Shown here in pieces: positions 42,966-52,790 of a DNA stretch of 64,000 nt. Below the pieces are notes generated by a model, which worked only from the letters and a program-made list of their open reading frames with translations, was not told the origin of the DNA and did not search any database. Position numbers and translations under genes: made by a program. Each line of letters begins with the position of its first letter. Position 1 is the first letter of the stretch. Origin of the DNA: Bradyrhizobium sp. GTDB taxonomy: Bacteria > Pseudomonadota > Alphaproteobacteria > Rhizobiales > Xanthobacteraceae. The DNA is taken from contig NZ_SSMW01000080.1 of the NCBI RefSeq assembly GCF_004799405.1, positions 62,001-126,000 on the forward strand, in the 5' to 3' direction.

Positions 42966-43976
42966 ATGAATTTCGTGAAAGCAATCGTCGCCGCCGGCCT
43001 GGTCGCCGCGTCGACGTCGGCGTTCGCCGCCGATATTACCGGCGCGGGCTCAACCTTTATCTATCCCGTCCTGTCCAAATGGGCGGATGCCTACAAGAAG
43101 GAATCCGGTAGCGGCGTGAACTACCAGTCGATCGGGTCCGGCGCGGGCATCAAGCAGATCCAGGCCAAGACCGTGACCTTCGGCGCCACCGATATGCCGC
43201 TGACGGTCGCTCAGCTCGAGAAGGACGGCCTCTCGCAATGGCCGACGATCATGGGGGCGATCGTCCCGGTCGTGAACATCGAGGGCGTCAACGCCGGCGA
43301 CATGGTGCTGGACGGCGATACGCTCGCCAAGATCTATCTCGGTACCATCACCAAATGGGATGATCCGGCGATCAAGAAGCTCAATCCGAAACTCAATCTG
43401 CCCTCGGCCGCGATCGCGGTCGTTCACCGTTCGGACGGATCGGGCACCACCTTCAACTTCAGCGATTACCTCTCCAAGGTCAGCGCCGACTGGAAATCCA
43501 AGGTTGGCGAAGGCACCACGGTCGAGTGGCCGGTGGGCGTCGGCGCCAAGGGCAACGAGGGCGTTTCCGGCAATATCGGTCAGACCAAGAACGCGATCGG
43601 CTACGTCGAATATGCCTACGCCAAGCAGAACAAGCTGACCTACACCAAGCTGGTGAACAAGGGCGGCAAAACGGTTGAGCCAACCATGGAAGCCTTCAAG
43701 GCCGCCGCCGCCAACGCCGACTGGGCGCACGCCCCGGGCTATTATCTGATTCTCACCGACCAGCCGGGCGACAAGTCCTGGCCGATCACAGCGTCGACCT
43801 TCGTTCTGATGCACAAGGAGCCTGCCGATAAAGCGAACTCCGCCGAGGCCATCAAGTTCTTCAAGTTTGCCTTCGAGAAGGGTGACAAGATGGCTGAAGA
43901 CCTCGACTACATTCCGATGCCGGAGTCGGTGGTCAAGACGATCGAGAAGACCTGGTCGGCTGATATCAAGAGCTGA
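42966..43976 (+). CDS. pstS: Phosphate ABC transporter substrate-binding protein PstS
   Basis: 336 residues from ATG 42966, beginning with a signal peptide ([20 protein letters not shown], cleavage near AFA-AD). Phosphate-site motifs include [40 protein letters not shown] and [19 protein letters not shown]. It captures phosphate in the periplasm for PstCA. Directly downstream of the Pho box. A 13-bp hairpin follows the gene, so pstS is probably transcribed in excess over the rest of the operon. Confidence 0.96.
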   Translation: MNFVKAIVAAGLVAASTSAFAADITGAGSTFIYPVLSKWADAYKKESGSGVNYQSIGSGAGIKQIQAKTVTFGATDMPLTVAQLEKDGLSQWPTIMGAIVPVVNIEGVNAGDMVLDGDTLAKIYLGTITKWDDPAIKKLNPKLNLPSAAIAVVHRSDGSGTTFNFSDYLSKVSADWKSKVGEGTTVEWPVGVGAKGNEGVSGNIGQTKNAIGYVEYAYAKQNKLTYTKLVNKGGKTVEPTMEAFKAAAANADWAHAPGYYLILTDQPGDKSWPITASTFVLMHKEPADKANSAEAIKFFKFAFEKGDKMAEDLDYIPMPESVVKTIEKTWSADIKS

Positions 43977-44030
43977 TCTTGAGCCAGACACTCGCGCCCT
44001 TTCGTTGGTGGGTGCGAGTGAGTGACCGAG

Positions 44031-44070
44031 CCCGGAATCCATAACCGCCATGGGAAGTATGGATTCCGGG
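44031..44070 (+). terminator. 13-bp perfect hairpin between pstS and pstC
   Basis: CCCGGAATCCATA (44031-44043) pairs with TATGGATTCCGGG (44058-44070). No T-run follows, so it is more likely an mRNA-stabilising or attenuating hairpin than a strong terminator. The same module (CCGGAATCC...GGATTCCGG) is a common dispersed palindrome in this group of bacteria. Confidence 0.6.
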
Positions 44071-44183
44071 TCTCCGCGTCGGGCCGGCGATACCGAAGCT
44101 TCAAGGGTTAAGCGGTCCGTGCGTATCGCTCAAAAGCGTAGCGACTTCCTCGTCGCTTTGAATTAGAACAACAGGGGATTGGC

Positions 44184-45182
44184 GTGGCAGACATGGCCGT
44201 TCAGAGCGACGTGATGGAAGCCGCTGGACCTTACGATCGCGCCCGCGCGCTCAATGCCTTCAAACTGGGCGACGTCAGCTTCTATTGGATCACGCGCGTC
44301 TGCGCCATTTCGGTGCTGCTGATCCTCGGCGGCATCATCATTTCCCTGATCGTCGGTGCATGGCCCGCCATCGTGGCGTTCGGGCCTTCGTTTCTGACGA
44401 CCGCCCGCTGGGCGCCGTCGGCCGATCCGCCGGTGCTGGGCGCGCTCGGCCCGCTCTATGGCACGATGGTGACTGCGGTGATCGCGATGATCGTCGCCAT
44501 TCCCGTCGGTCTCGGCATCGCGATCTTCCTGACCGAGCTATGTCCGCAATGGCTGCGGCGCCCGATCGGCATCGCCATCGAGTTGCTCGCCGGCATTCCC
44601 TCGATCATCTACGGCATGTGGGGCTTCTTCGTGCTGGGTCCTTTCCTGGCCAATTACTTTCAGCCGCTGGTGATCGATACTTTTGCCAATGTTCCAGTGC
44701 TCGGCACCATCTTCGCCGGTCCGCCGTCCTATCTCAGCCTGTTCAACGCCGCGCTGATCCTGGCGATCATGGTGCTGCCCTTTATCACCGCGATCTCGGT
44801 CGACGTGTTCAAGACCGTGCCGCCGGTTCTGAAAGAGGCCGCGTACGGCGTCGGCTGCACCACCTGGGAGGTGGTGCGCAACGTGGTGATCCCCTACACC
44901 CGCGTCGGCGTCATCGGCGGCATCATGCTGGCGCTGGGCCGCGCGCTCGGCGAAACCATGGCGGTGACTTTCATCATCGGCAACGCCTTTCGCATCAACG
45001 GCTCGGTATTTTCGCCGGGCACGACCATCTCGGCCGCGATCGCATCCGAGTTTGCCGAAAGCGACGGCCTGCATCAGTCCGGCCTGATCCTGCTCGGCCT
45101 GTTGCTGTTCGTGCTGACCTTCTTCGTGCTGGCGGCGGCGCGGCTGATGCTGCTTCGGCTGGAAAAGAAAGCCGGGAAGTAA
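44184..45182 (+). CDS. pstC: Phosphate ABC transporter permease PstC
   Basis: 332 residues from GTG 44184 with AGGGGATT upstream. It has a long cytoplasmic N-terminus, then six membrane helices. Motifs: [38 protein letters not shown] and the coupling loop [21 protein letters not shown], then [17 protein letters not shown]. The last residues before pstA match PstC. It forms the channel with PstA. Confidence 0.95.
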   Translation: MADMAVQSDVMEAAGPYDRARALNAFKLGDVSFYWITRVCAISVLLILGGIIISLIVGAWPAIVAFGPSFLTTARWAPSADPPVLGALGPLYGTMVTAVIAMIVAIPVGLGIAIFLTELCPQWLRRPIGIAIELLAGIPSIIYGMWGFFVLGPFLANYFQPLVIDTFANVPVLGTIFAGPPSYLSLFNAALILAIMVLPFITAISVDVFKTVPPVLKEAAYGVGCTTWEVVRNVVIPYTRVGVIGGIMLALGRALGETMAVTFIIGNAFRINGSVFSPGTTISAAIASEFAESDGLHQSGLILLGLLLFVLTFFVLAAARLMLLRLEKKAGK

Positions 45183-45186
45183 GATC

Positions 45187-46032
45187 ATGAACCCGATCTA
45201 TCGCCGCCGCCGCCGCAACGACATCGTGATCCGGCTGCTCTGCCTCTGCGCCGCGATCTTCGGCGTCACCTGGCTGGCGCTGATCCTGTTCACGCTGTTC
45301 TACAACGGTCTCGCCGGCATCAGCCTGCAACTGTTCACCCAGAATACCCCGCCGCCGGGGTCGACCGAGGGCGGCTTGCTCAATGCCCTCGTTGGCTCGA
45401 TCATCATGACCGTGATCGGCGTCGGTATCGGCGCGCCGCTTGGCATGTTCGCCGGCACTTATCTGGCCGAATACGGCAGGAATGACCGCCTCACCTCGGT
45501 GATCCGCTTTATCAACGATATTCTCCTCAGCGCGCCGTCGATCATCATCGGCCTGTTCGTATACGGCGCGGTGGTGGTGCCGATGGGCGGCTTCTCCGCG
45601 CTGGCCGGTTCGCTGGCGCTGGCCGTCATCGTCATTCCGGTCGTGGTGCGCACCACCGAGGACATGCTGCTGCTGGTGCCCAATCCGTTGCGCGAGGCGG
45701 CGTCCGCGCTCGGGCTGCCGCGATCGCTGGTGATCAAGCGGATCGCCTACCGCGCCGCGCGCTCCGGCCTCATTACCGGCGTGCTGCTGGCGACCGCGCG
45801 CGTCGCCGGCGAAACCGCGCCGCTGTTGTTCACCGCGCTGAGCAACCAGTTCTTCAGCTTCGACCTCACCAAGACGATGGCCAACCTGCCGGTCACCATC
45901 AACAACTTCGTGCAAAGCCCCTATGCCTACTGGAAGCAACTCGCCTGGAGCGGGGCCTTGATCATTACCCTGACCGTTCTTGCCCTGAACATTGGCGCGC
46001 GTATTCTTGGCGCCGAGAGGACCGCAAAATGA
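45187..46032 (+). CDS. pstA: Phosphate ABC transporter permease PstA
   Basis: 281 residues, starting 4 bp after pstC. It has an N-terminal Arg-rich segment ([16 protein letters not shown]), six helices, [20 protein letters not shown], the coupling loop [20 protein letters not shown] and [20 protein letters not shown]. Partner of PstC. It ends with an ATGA overlap with pstB. Confidence 0.95.
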   Translation: MNPIYRRRRRNDIVIRLLCLCAAIFGVTWLALILFTLFYNGLAGISLQLFTQNTPPPGSTEGGLLNALVGSIIMTVIGVGIGAPLGMFAGTYLAEYGRNDRLTSVIRFINDILLSAPSIIIGLFVYGAVVVPMGGFSALAGSLALAVIVIPVVVRTTEDMLLLVPNPLREAASALGLPRSLVIKRIAYRAARSGLITGVLLATARVAGETAPLLFTALSNQFFSFDLTKTMANLPVTINNFVQSPYAYWKQLAWSGALIITLTVLALNIGARILGAERTAK

Positions 46033-46850
46033 GTGAAGTTTCACTTTCGATGAGCCATGCCGCCGGACCGGTTCCCACGGTGACATTGCCGGAGGCGCCG
46101 GCCAAGATTACCGCGCGCAACCTGAACTTCTATTACGGCGAGCATCATGCGCTGAAGAACATCAACCTGACGCTCGGCGCCAACCGCGTCACCGCCTTTA
46201 TCGGGCCGTCCGGCTGCGGCAAGTCGACGTTGCTGCGGATTTTCAACCGGATGTACGACCTCTATCCGGGACAGCGCGCGACCGGCCAGCTGATGCTCGA
46301 TTCCACCAACATCCTCGATCCCAAGCTCGACCTCAATCTGCTGCGCGCGCGGGTCGGCATGGTGTTCCAGAAACCGACGCCGTTTCCGATGACGATCTAC
46401 GAGAACATCGCGTTCGGCATCCGGCTTTACGAGAAGATCTCGAAATCCGAGATGGACGGCCGGGTCGAGAGAGCGTTGCGCGGCGGGGCGCTCTGGAACG
46501 AGGTCAAGGACAAGCTCAACGCCTCCGGGCTCAGCCTGTCCGGCGGCCAGCAGCAGCGGCTTTGCATTGCCCGCACCGTGGCGGTGCGCCCCGAGGTGAT
46601 CCTGTTCGACGAGCCTTGCTCGGCGCTCGATCCGATTTCGACCGCCAAGATCGAGGAATTGATCCAGGAACTGGCGGACGACTACACCATCGCCATCGTC
46701 ACCCACAACATGCAGCAGGCCGCCCGCGTTTCGGACAAGACCGCGTTCATGTATCTCGGCGAACTGATCGAATTCGACGACACCAACAAGATATTCACGT
46801 CGCCGGGCGATCGACGTACCCAGGACTACATCACCGGCCGGTTCGGCTAA
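46029..46850 (+). CDS. pstB: Phosphate ABC transporter ATPase PstB
   Basis: 273 residues. Walker A is [18 protein letters not shown], signature [15 protein letters not shown] and Walker [15 protein letters not shown]; the PstB-specific stretch [20 protein letters not shown] is present. It supplies energy for phosphate uptake and, with PhoU, signals phosphate sufficiency to PhoR. Coupled to pstA by overlap. Confidence 0.96.
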   Translation: MSEVSLSMSHAAGPVPTVTLPEAPAKITARNLNFYYGEHHALKNINLTLGANRVTAFIGPSGCGKSTLLRIFNRMYDLYPGQRATGQLMLDSTNILDPKLDLNLLRARVGMVFQKPTPFPMTIYENIAFGIRLYEKISKSEMDGRVERALRGGALWNEVKDKLNASGLSLSGGQQQRLCIARTVAVRPEVILFDEPCSALDPISTAKIEELIQELADDYTIAIVTHNMQQAARVSDKTAFMYLGELIEFDDTNKIFTSPGDRRTQDYITGRFG

Positions 46851-46862
46851 GGGAGAACACAG

Positions 46863-47579
46863 ATGGGTTCCGAACATACCGCCAAGGCGTTCGACAGCGA
46901 TCTGCAGGAATTGACCCGGCTGGTCGCGGAGATGGGCGGTCTTGCCGAGCGCATGATCGTCGAATCCGTCGATGCGCTGATCCGCCGCGACGTCGCGCTC
47001 GGCAAGCGGGTCGCCGAGGCCGACGCTGAAATCGACAACCTGCAGCGCCTGATCGAGGAACGTGCGGTGCTGACCATCGCGCGGCGCCAGCCGATGGCGG
47101 TGGACTTGCGCGAGATCGTCGGCGCCATGCGAGTCGCCACCGATCTTGAGCGGATCGGCGATCTCGCCAAGAACATGGGCAAGCGTGTCGCCGCGCTGGA
47201 CAGCGATTTCCAGCCGCTGAAGCTGATCCGCGGCCTCGAGCACATGACGGATCTGGTGCAGTCGCAGGTGAAATCCGTGCTCGACGCCTATGCGGCGCAC
47301 GACCTGCCGGCGGCGATGACGGTCTGGAAGGGCGACGAGGAGGTCGACGCCCTCTGCACCTCGCTGTTCCGCGAGCTCTTGACCTATATGATGGAAGATC
47401 CGCGCAACATCAGTTTCTGCATCCATCTGATGTTCTGTGCCAAGAACATCGAACGAATCGGCGATCATGCCACCAACATCGCCGAGACCGTGTTCTACAT
47501 GATCGAGGGGCAACAGATCCTCGACAAGCGCCCGAAGGGCGACATGACGACATTTGCCTCCGTGGTACCCGGAAACTGA
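46863..47579 (+). CDS. phoU: Phosphate signalling protein PhoU
   Basis: 238 residues with two PhoU repeats of three helices each. The metal-binding motifs are LREIVGAMRVATDLERIGDLAKNM in the first repeat and ISFCIHLMFCAKNIERIGDHATNIAE in the second. It restrains PhoR when phosphate is plentiful. Starts 12 bp after pstB; ends 60 bp before phoB. Confidence 0.95.
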   Translation: MGSEHTAKAFDSDLQELTRLVAEMGGLAERMIVESVDALIRRDVALGKRVAEADAEIDNLQRLIEERAVLTIARRQPMAVDLREIVGAMRVATDLERIGDLAKNMGKRVAALDSDFQPLKLIRGLEHMTDLVQSQVKSVLDAYAAHDLPAAMTVWKGDEEVDALCTSLFRELLTYMMEDPRNISFCIHLMFCAKNIERIGDHATNIAETVFYMIEGQQILDKRPKGDMTTFASVVPGN

Positions 47580-47639
47580 CGCGGGTGCGGCTGAATGTTG
47601 GACCCGACGCGGACCAGGCAGACTAGAAAGGCTACGCAT

Positions 47640-48344
47640 ATGAGCGCGCGCATTCTGGTGGTGGAAGACGAGGAAGCCCTGACCACGCTGTTGCGTTACA
47701 ACCTCGACGCGGAAGGCTACGATGTCGAAACGGTCGGGCGCGGCGACGATGCCGATACCCGGCTGAAGGAACACGTTCCCGACCTGATCGTGCTCGACTG
47801 GATGCTGCCGGGCCTGTCCGGCATTGAGCTGTGCCGCCGCTTGCGGGCGCGGCCGGAGACGCGGCAATTGCCGATCATCATGCTGACGGCGCGCGGCGAG
47901 GAAAGCGAGCGGGTCAGGGGCCTTGCGACCGGCGCCGACGACTACATCGTCAAGCCGTTTTCAGTACCGGAACTGCTGGCGCGGGTGAAGGGCCTGTTGC
48001 GCCGCGCAAGTCCCGAGCGTCTTGCCACCATTCTCACCTATGGCGACATCGAACTCGATCGCGACAAGCGCCGCGTGGTCCGCTCGGGCCGTCCGGTCGA
48101 TCTCGGCCCGACCGAATATCGCCTGCTGGAATTTTTTCTGGAACATCCGGGACGGGTGTTCAGCCGCGAGCAACTGCTCGACAGCGTATGGGGCCGCGAC
48201 ATCTATATCGACGAGCGCACCGTGGATGTGCATATTGGCCGGTTGCGCAAGCTGCTCAACCCCGGCCGCGAGCAGGACCCGATCCGCACCGTACGCGGCG
48301 CCGGCTACGCGCTGGACGACCGGTTCGCCAAGGCGGGGGAATAA
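47640..48344 (+). CDS. phoB: Phosphate regulon response regulator PhoB
   Basis: ATG 47640 (MSARILVVEDEEALTTLL) gives 234 residues. The receiver has VVEDEE, the phospho-Asp in LIVLDWMLPG, a Thr in MLTARGEE and a Lys in DYIVKPF. The trans_reg_C winged helix reads LGPTEYRLLEFFLEHPGRVF, then IDERTVDVHIGRLRKLL and IRTVRGAGYALDDRF. It should bind the Pho box before pstS. It ends the phoR-pst operon. Confidence 0.95.
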   Translation: MSARILVVEDEEALTTLLRYNLDAEGYDVETVGRGDDADTRLKEHVPDLIVLDWMLPGLSGIELCRRLRARPETRQLPIIMLTARGEESERVRGLATGADDYIVKPFSVPELLARVKGLLRRASPERLATILTYGDIELDRDKRRVVRSGRPVDLGPTEYRLLEFFLEHPGRVFSREQLLDSVWGRDIYIDERTVDVHIGRLRKLLNPGREQDPIRTVRGAGYALDDRFAKAGE

Positions 48345-48361
48345 ATCATCACCGAGCAAAC

Positions 48362-48459
48362 ACCGACCTCATCCTGAGGAGCGCGCACTTGCGCGCGTCT
48401 CGAAGAATGGCGGCTTGGGATGCTTCGAGACGCGCCTGCGGCGCTCCTCAGCACGAGGG
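48362..48459. repeat. Dispersed inverted repeat after phoB
   Basis: CCTCATCCTGAGGAGCGCGC at the left, TCTCGAAGAATGG then GGATGCTTCGAGACGCGCC in the middle and GCGCTCCTCAGCACGAGGG at the right. The two halves are inverse copies. It lies between convergent phoB and gcrA and is a typical intergenic repeat of Bradyrhizobium-type genomes. Confidence 0.7.
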
Positions 48460-48464
48460 TCCGT

Positions 48465-48974
48465 TTATCTTGTCGGCTTCGGCGGCTGACGCCGGCGGTC
48501 GCTCGCCGGCTGATAGGCGATCCGCGAATGATGCGCGCAATAGGGCAGGCTGACCAGCGCCTTGCCGCCGCAGAAAAAGAATTCCGTGCTCGAGGGATCG
48601 CCGATCGGCCAGTGGCAGGTGGACTCGTTCAGTTCCAGCAGCGACAGCCGCTGGCTCATCGGCACCACATTGTCGTAGGCGATCGGGTCCGGCTCCATCT
48701 CGACTTCGAACGCGTGCGCCAGCGCGGTATTGCCGCGCGAGGCCGGACGCGAAACCCGCATCATGTGCTGGGCCGGGCGGGCCTTGCGCTGGCGGGGCGC
48801 TGCCGAGGAGGGGCTCTTGGCGCGGCCGGACAGGCCCAGCCGGTGGACTTTGCCGATCACGGCATTCCGGGTCACATTTCCGAGCTCGGCGGCAATCTGG
48901 CTGGCCGAAAGCCCGGCTTCCCAGAGTTTTTTCAATTGTTCGACGCGATCGTCGGTCCAGGTTAACACCGTCAT
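48465..48974 (-). CDS. gcrA: Cell-cycle regulator GcrA
   Basis: ATG 48974 gives 169 residues. The N-terminus, WTDDRVEQLKKLWEAGLSAS then NVTRNAVIGKVHRLGLSGRA, is the GcrA DNA-binding domain, and the C-terminus (STCHWPIGDPSSTEFFFCGG, PYCAHHSRIAYQP) is the region that contacts sigma-70. GcrA acts with CcrM methylation at GANTC sites to time cell-cycle transcription in Alphaproteobacteria. GANTC sites occur upstream (for example at 49057-49061), so self-regulation by methylation is possible. Confidence 0.93.
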   Translation of the reverse strand: MTVLTWTDDRVEQLKKLWEAGLSASQIAAELGNVTRNAVIGKVHRLGLSGRAKSPSSAAPRQRKARPAQHMMRVSRPASRGNTALAHAFEVEMEPDPIAYDNVVPMSQRLSLLELNESTCHWPIGDPSSTEFFFCGGKALVSLPYCAHHSRIAYQPASDRRRQPPKPTR

Positions 48975-49268
48975 CGCCTTCTTCCCTCTATGTCGCGCCG
49001 GCCATTTTTTGCGGCAGCGCTGCGACGTCCAATTCTCCAAAATCCCTGCAGGCAGAATCCCTTAGCCATCGCCGGGCGCGGAAAGCACGCCCGGGCGTTT
49101 ACGCCGAACACTGGACTGGTTAAGGATTAGACCCCGCCGCACGAGATGTCGTACCCGACAACCCGAAGGCTACAATATGCCGTGACTCCCGCGCAAGAGT
49201 CCGGCTCAACGCGTCCACACTTTCCGTGCGACCAACGGATTCCTGTGTTTCGGGTTCCATTTGGCAGG

Positions 49269-49296
49269 TTGACAGTTTTCGCGGTCCGCCTAGAAT
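49269..49296 (+). promoter_or_regulatory. Sigma-70-like promoter before argD with adjacent GANTC
   Basis: TTGACA (49269-49274), 16 bp, TAGAAT (49291-49296), followed at once by GAATC (49297-49301), a possible CcrM methylation site. Transcription would start near 49303, 2 bp before the terminator hairpin. Confidence 0.6.
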
Positions 49297-49302
49297 GAAT
49301 CC

Positions 49303-49339
49303 CACGTGCCGCCCTGAAAAGGCGGCACGTTTTGTTTTT
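49303..49339 (+). terminator. Strong intrinsic terminator in the argD leader (possible very short RNA)
   Basis: CGTGCCGCC (49305-49313) pairs with GGCGGCACG (49321-49329) around CTGAAAA, followed by TTTTGTTTTT (49330-49339). This is a textbook Rho-independent terminator on the plus strand. No plus-strand gene ends near it, and a promoter lies immediately upstream, so it either makes a roughly 37-nt RNA or gates transcription into argD (start 49412). Confidence 0.8.
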
Positions 49340-49411
49340 CCGGGCTGATCGTCGATGCGACCCCGCGGCAATGCGCGTATCGAAAACCGGCCCCAACCTT
49401 CAGTGATCGCC

Positions 49412-50623
49412 ATGACCAAGAGCGCTTCGTCGCATCTGCTCCCCGTATTCGCCAGGGCCGACCTCGGGTTCGAGCGCGGCGAGGGCGCGTGGTTGATCGC
49501 GACCAATGGCGAGCGCTATCTCGATTTCACCTCTGGCGTCGCCGTCAACGCGCTCGGTCATTGCCATCCGCATCTGGTGGCGGCCTTGCAGGAACAGGCG
49601 ACCAGGCTGTGGCACATGTCGAACCTGTTCAAGAGCCCGGACGGCGACAAGCTCGCCGCACGACTCTGCGAGCAAAGCTTCGCCGATTTCGTGTTCTTCT
49701 GTAATTCCGGCGCCGAGGCGATGGAATGCGCGATCAAGGTGACGCGCAAACATCACGCCGCCAAAGGCCATCCGGAGCGCTACCGGATCATTACCTTCGA
49801 CGGCGCGTTTCACGGGCGAACGCTGGCGACGCTGGCCGCGACCGGGTCGGCGAAATATCTCGAGGGTTTCGGGCCGCCGATGGATGGCTTCGACCAGGTC
49901 GCGCTCGGCGATCTCGACGCCGTCAAGAAGGCGATCGGGCCGCAGACCGCCGGCATCCTGATCGAGCCGGTGCAGGGCGAAGGCGGCGTGCGCGCCGCGC
50001 CGCATGCGTTCTTTAAGGAGTTGCGCAAGCTATGCGACGAGCACGGCCTGCTACTGATGTTCGACGAGGTGCAGACCGGCATGGGCCGCACCGGCGACCT
50101 GTTCGCCTACAAGCGTCTCGGCGTTACACCCGACGTGATGTCGCTGGCAAAGGCGCTCGGCGGCGGTTTTCCGATCGGGGCCTGCCTGGTGACGGCTGAC
50201 GCCGCAGCCGGCATGACGCCGGGCTCGCACGGTTCGACCTTCGGCGGCAATCCGCTGGCGATAGCTGCCGCGAACGCCGTGCTCGACGTGATGCTCAAGC
50301 CCGGTTTCTTCGAGCATGCGCAGAAGATGTCACTGCTGCTCAAGCAGAAGCTCGCCTCCGTGGTCGATCGCCATCCCGGCGTGCTTGCCGAAGTGCGCGG
50401 CGAGGGACTGCTGATCGGCCTCAAGGCCGTGGTGCCGTCGGGCGATCTCGTCAACGCTTTACGCGATGAAAAGCTGCTCACGGTCGGCGCCGGCGAAAAC
50501 GTCGTGCGGTTCCTGCCGCCGTTGATCGTGACCGAAGCCGAGATCGAGCAGGCCGTGCAGCGGCTCGAGCGCACCTGCGTGACGCTGTCCGGCAATGCGT
50601 TGAAACGGGCGGCGGGGCAATGA
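49412..50623 (+). CDS. argD: Acetylornithine/succinylornithine aminotransferase ArgD
   Basis: 403 residues from ATG 49412. Class III aminotransferase motifs are [54 protein letters not shown] and the PLP-Lys site [15 protein letters not shown]. It transaminates N-acetylglutamate semialdehyde in arginine synthesis. Its stop overlaps argF (ATGA). In many alphaproteobacteria argD-argF-hslO is a conserved order, as here. Confidence 0.95.
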   Translation: MTKSASSHLLPVFARADLGFERGEGAWLIATNGERYLDFTSGVAVNALGHCHPHLVAALQEQATRLWHMSNLFKSPDGDKLAARLCEQSFADFVFFCNSGAEAMECAIKVTRKHHAAKGHPERYRIITFDGAFHGRTLATLAATGSAKYLEGFGPPMDGFDQVALGDLDAVKKAIGPQTAGILIEPVQGEGGVRAAPHAFFKELRKLCDEHGLLLMFDEVQTGMGRTGDLFAYKRLGVTPDVMSLAKALGGGFPIGACLVTADAAAGMTPGSHGSTFGGNPLAIAAANAVLDVMLKPGFFEHAQKMSLLLKQKLASVVDRHPGVLAEVRGEGLLIGLKAVVPSGDLVNALRDEKLLTVGAGENVVRFLPPLIVTEAEIEQAVQRLERTCVTLSGNALKRAAGQ

Positions 50624-51558
50624 GCCAGGCCCTTCGCCACTTTCTCGATATCAACGAGCTTCCGACCAAGGAGCTGCGCAACATGCTCGCCGCCAGCGTC
50701 GCCATGAAGGCGAAGCTGAAGGCGCAGAAAAGCTCGGGCGCCAAGCCGGTCAAGCCGCTCGAAGGCAAGACGTTGGCGATGATCTTCGAAAAACCCTCGA
50801 CCCGCACCCGGGTATCGTTCGACGTCGGCATGCGCCAGCTCGGCGGGGAGTCGATCATGCTGACCGGCGCGGAAATGCAGCTCGGCCGCGGCGAAACCAT
50901 CGCCGACACCGCGCGGGTGCTGTCGCGCTACGTCAACGCCATCATGATCCGTATTCTCAATCACGAGGCGCTGCTGGAGCTCGCCGCCTTTGCCACCGTG
51001 CCCATCATCAACGGGTTGACCCGGCGGTCGCATCCCTGCCAGGTGATGGCGGACTTGATGACGTTCGAGGAACATCGCGGCCCGATCGAGGGCCGCACCG
51101 TCGCCTGGTGCGGCGACGACAACAATGTGCTGGTGTCATGGGCGCATGCGGCGGAGCGGTTCAACTTCAGGCTGAATGTCGCGACCCCGCCGCAGCTGAA
51201 GCCGAACAAGGCGATGAAGGACTGGATCAACGCGACCAAGGCCAAGGTCATGCTCGGCAGCGATCCGGAACGGGCGGTGCGCGGCGCCGATTGCGTGGTC
51301 ACCGACACCTGGGTCTCGATGGGCGACAAGGATGGCGAGAACCGCCACAACCTGTTGAAACCCTATCAGGTCAACTCCAAGCTGATGTCGCTGGCAAAAC
51401 CCGATGCGCTGTTCATGCATTGCCTGCCGGCGCATCGCGGCCACGAAGTCACCGACGAGGTAATCGATGGCCCGCAGTCGGTGGTGTTCGACGAAGCCGA
51501 GAACCGTCTGCACGCGCATAAGGGCATCCTGGCCTGGTGCTTCGACGCGGTGGCGTGA
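50620..51558 (+). CDS. argF: Ornithine carbamoyltransferase ArgF
   Basis: 312 residues. Carbamoyl-phosphate binding [12 protein letters not shown], ornithine-side [15 protein letters not shown] and the catalytic [17 protein letters not shown] are all present. It makes citrulline from ornithine and carbamoyl phosphate. Translationally coupled to argD by a 4-bp overlap. Confidence 0.95.
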   Translation: MSQALRHFLDINELPTKELRNMLAASVAMKAKLKAQKSSGAKPVKPLEGKTLAMIFEKPSTRTRVSFDVGMRQLGGESIMLTGAEMQLGRGETIADTARVLSRYVNAIMIRILNHEALLELAAFATVPIINGLTRRSHPCQVMADLMTFEEHRGPIEGRTVAWCGDDNNVLVSWAHAAERFNFRLNVATPPQLKPNKAMKDWINATKAKVMLGSDPERAVRGADCVVTDTWVSMGDKDGENRHNLLKPYQVNSKLMSLAKPDALFMHCLPAHRGHEVTDEVIDGPQSVVFDEAENRLHAHKGILAWCFDAVA

Positions 51559-51570
51559 TGCAAGTGACAT

Positions 51571-51689
51571 CGTCGTCCCCGCGAAGGCGGGGACCCATAC
51601 CGCGTGATCTCGCGGTTTCGCGATGTCGTAGACATCTTTTTTCACAATCGACGCCCGGGATTGTGGGTCCCTGCGTTCGCAGGGACGAC
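51571..51689. repeat. Dispersed inverted repeat between argF and hslO
   Basis: CGTCGTCCCCGCGAAGGCGG then GGACCC (51571-51596) and GGGTCCCTGCGTTCGCAGGG then ACGACT (51665-51690) are inverse copies separated by about 65 bp. The same module occurs at 55136-55257 and as a half copy near 58966-58993. Confidence 0.7.
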
Positions 51690-51747
51690 TCGTTGAGACA
51701 GGTTTCGCCCCTTTCGATTCCGGCCCGCCGACCCCAGATAAAGCGCC

Positions 51748-52752
51748 ATGACCCAACCCTCCCCGGACACGAAAATCTCCCTTGAAACGCCGATCCGTGC
51801 GCCGTCGGCCGTTCCGGTCGATGACGCGGTGCTGCCGTTCGAGGTCGCTTCGCTCGATCTGCGCGGCCGCCTGACCCGGCTTGGTCCCGCACTCGACGAC
51901 GTCCTGACGCGGCATGATTATCCGGCCCCGGTCGGCAAGCTGCTCGGCGAGGCGATCGTGCTGACCACTCTGCTCGGTTCGTCGCTGAAATTCGAGGGCC
52001 GCTTCATCCTGCAGACCCAGACCGATGGCCCGGTGTCGTTCCTGATCGTGGACTTCCAGGCGCCGGATCGCCTACGCGCCTATGCGCGCTTCGATGCCAG
52101 GCGGCTCAAGGACGGTCAGGATTCCGGCGCGCTGCTGGGGCACGGCCATCTCGCCATGACCATCGATCAGGGCCCGGACATGAGCCGCTATCAGGGACTG
52201 GTGGCGCTCGAAGGCGGCAGCCTGGAAGACGCCGCGCACGAATATTTTCTGCGCTCCGAACAAATTCCGACCCGGGTGCGGCTTGCGGTCGGCGAGGAAT
52301 GGCGCGGCGGCGGCCAGGGCCCCAGACACCGCTGGCGCGCCGGCGGCATGCTGCTGCAATTCTTGCCGAAGGCGCCGGAGCGGGCGCGCCAGGCCGACCT
52401 GCACCCCGGCGATGCGCCGGAGGGCGCCGTCACCCACACCGTGGCGGAAGACGATGCCTGGATCGAAGGCCAGTCGCTGATCGCGACCGTCGAGGATGTC
52501 GAGCTGATCGATCCGGATCTGTCGGGCGAGCGGCTGCTCTACCGGTTGTTTCACGAACGCGGCGTGCGGGTGTTTTCGCCGCTGCCGTTGCGCGCGCAAT
52601 GCTCCTGCTCGCGCGATGCGGTGTCGGCGATGCTTGCAAGCTTCGCGCCCGATGATCGCGCCGGCATGGTCAAGGACGGCAAGGTGGTGGTGACCTGCGA
52701 GTTCTGCAGCTCGGTCTATGAATTCACGCCGCAGGAAGCTGGCGTGGAGTAG
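51748..52752 (+). CDS. hslO: Redox-regulated chaperone Hsp33
   Basis: 334 residues with the Hsp33 core (LGEAIVLTTLLGSSLKFEGR, TDGPVSFLIVDF, GHLAMTIDQGPDMSRYQGLV) and the C-terminal zinc switch CSCSRDAVSAML and CEFCSSVYEF (CxC and CxxC). Oxidation of the four Cys activates it as a holding chaperone. The central region is longer than in E. coli, as usual for alphaproteobacteria. Confidence 0.93.
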   Translation: MTQPSPDTKISLETPIRAPSAVPVDDAVLPFEVASLDLRGRLTRLGPALDDVLTRHDYPAPVGKLLGEAIVLTTLLGSSLKFEGRFILQTQTDGPVSFLIVDFQAPDRLRAYARFDARRLKDGQDSGALLGHGHLAMTIDQGPDMSRYQGLVALEGGSLEDAAHEYFLRSEQIPTRVRLAVGEEWRGGGQGPRHRWRAGGMLLQFLPKAPERARQADLHPGDAPEGAVTHTVAEDDAWIEGQSLIATVEDVELIDPDLSGERLLYRLFHERGVRVFSPLPLRAQCSCSRDAVSAMLASFAPDDRAGMVKDGKVVVTCEFCSSVYEFTPQEAGVE

Positions 52753-52790
52753 GCATCGGGGTCGTGCCGCTAACGCCGCGTTGAAGCGGG

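Larger units (their letters stand above)
48975..49411. other. Divergent gcrA/argD region
   Basis: 437 bp with no gene. It holds several GANTC sites (49057-49061, 49297-49301 and one near 49227), a sigma-70-like promoter at 49269-49296 pointing to argD and an immediately following intrinsic terminator at 49305-49339. The gcrA promoter must lie in the left half. Confidence 0.6.

Noticed and set aside
46041..47867. 608-codon minus-strand open frame
   Set aside because: Shadow of pstB, phoU and phoB.
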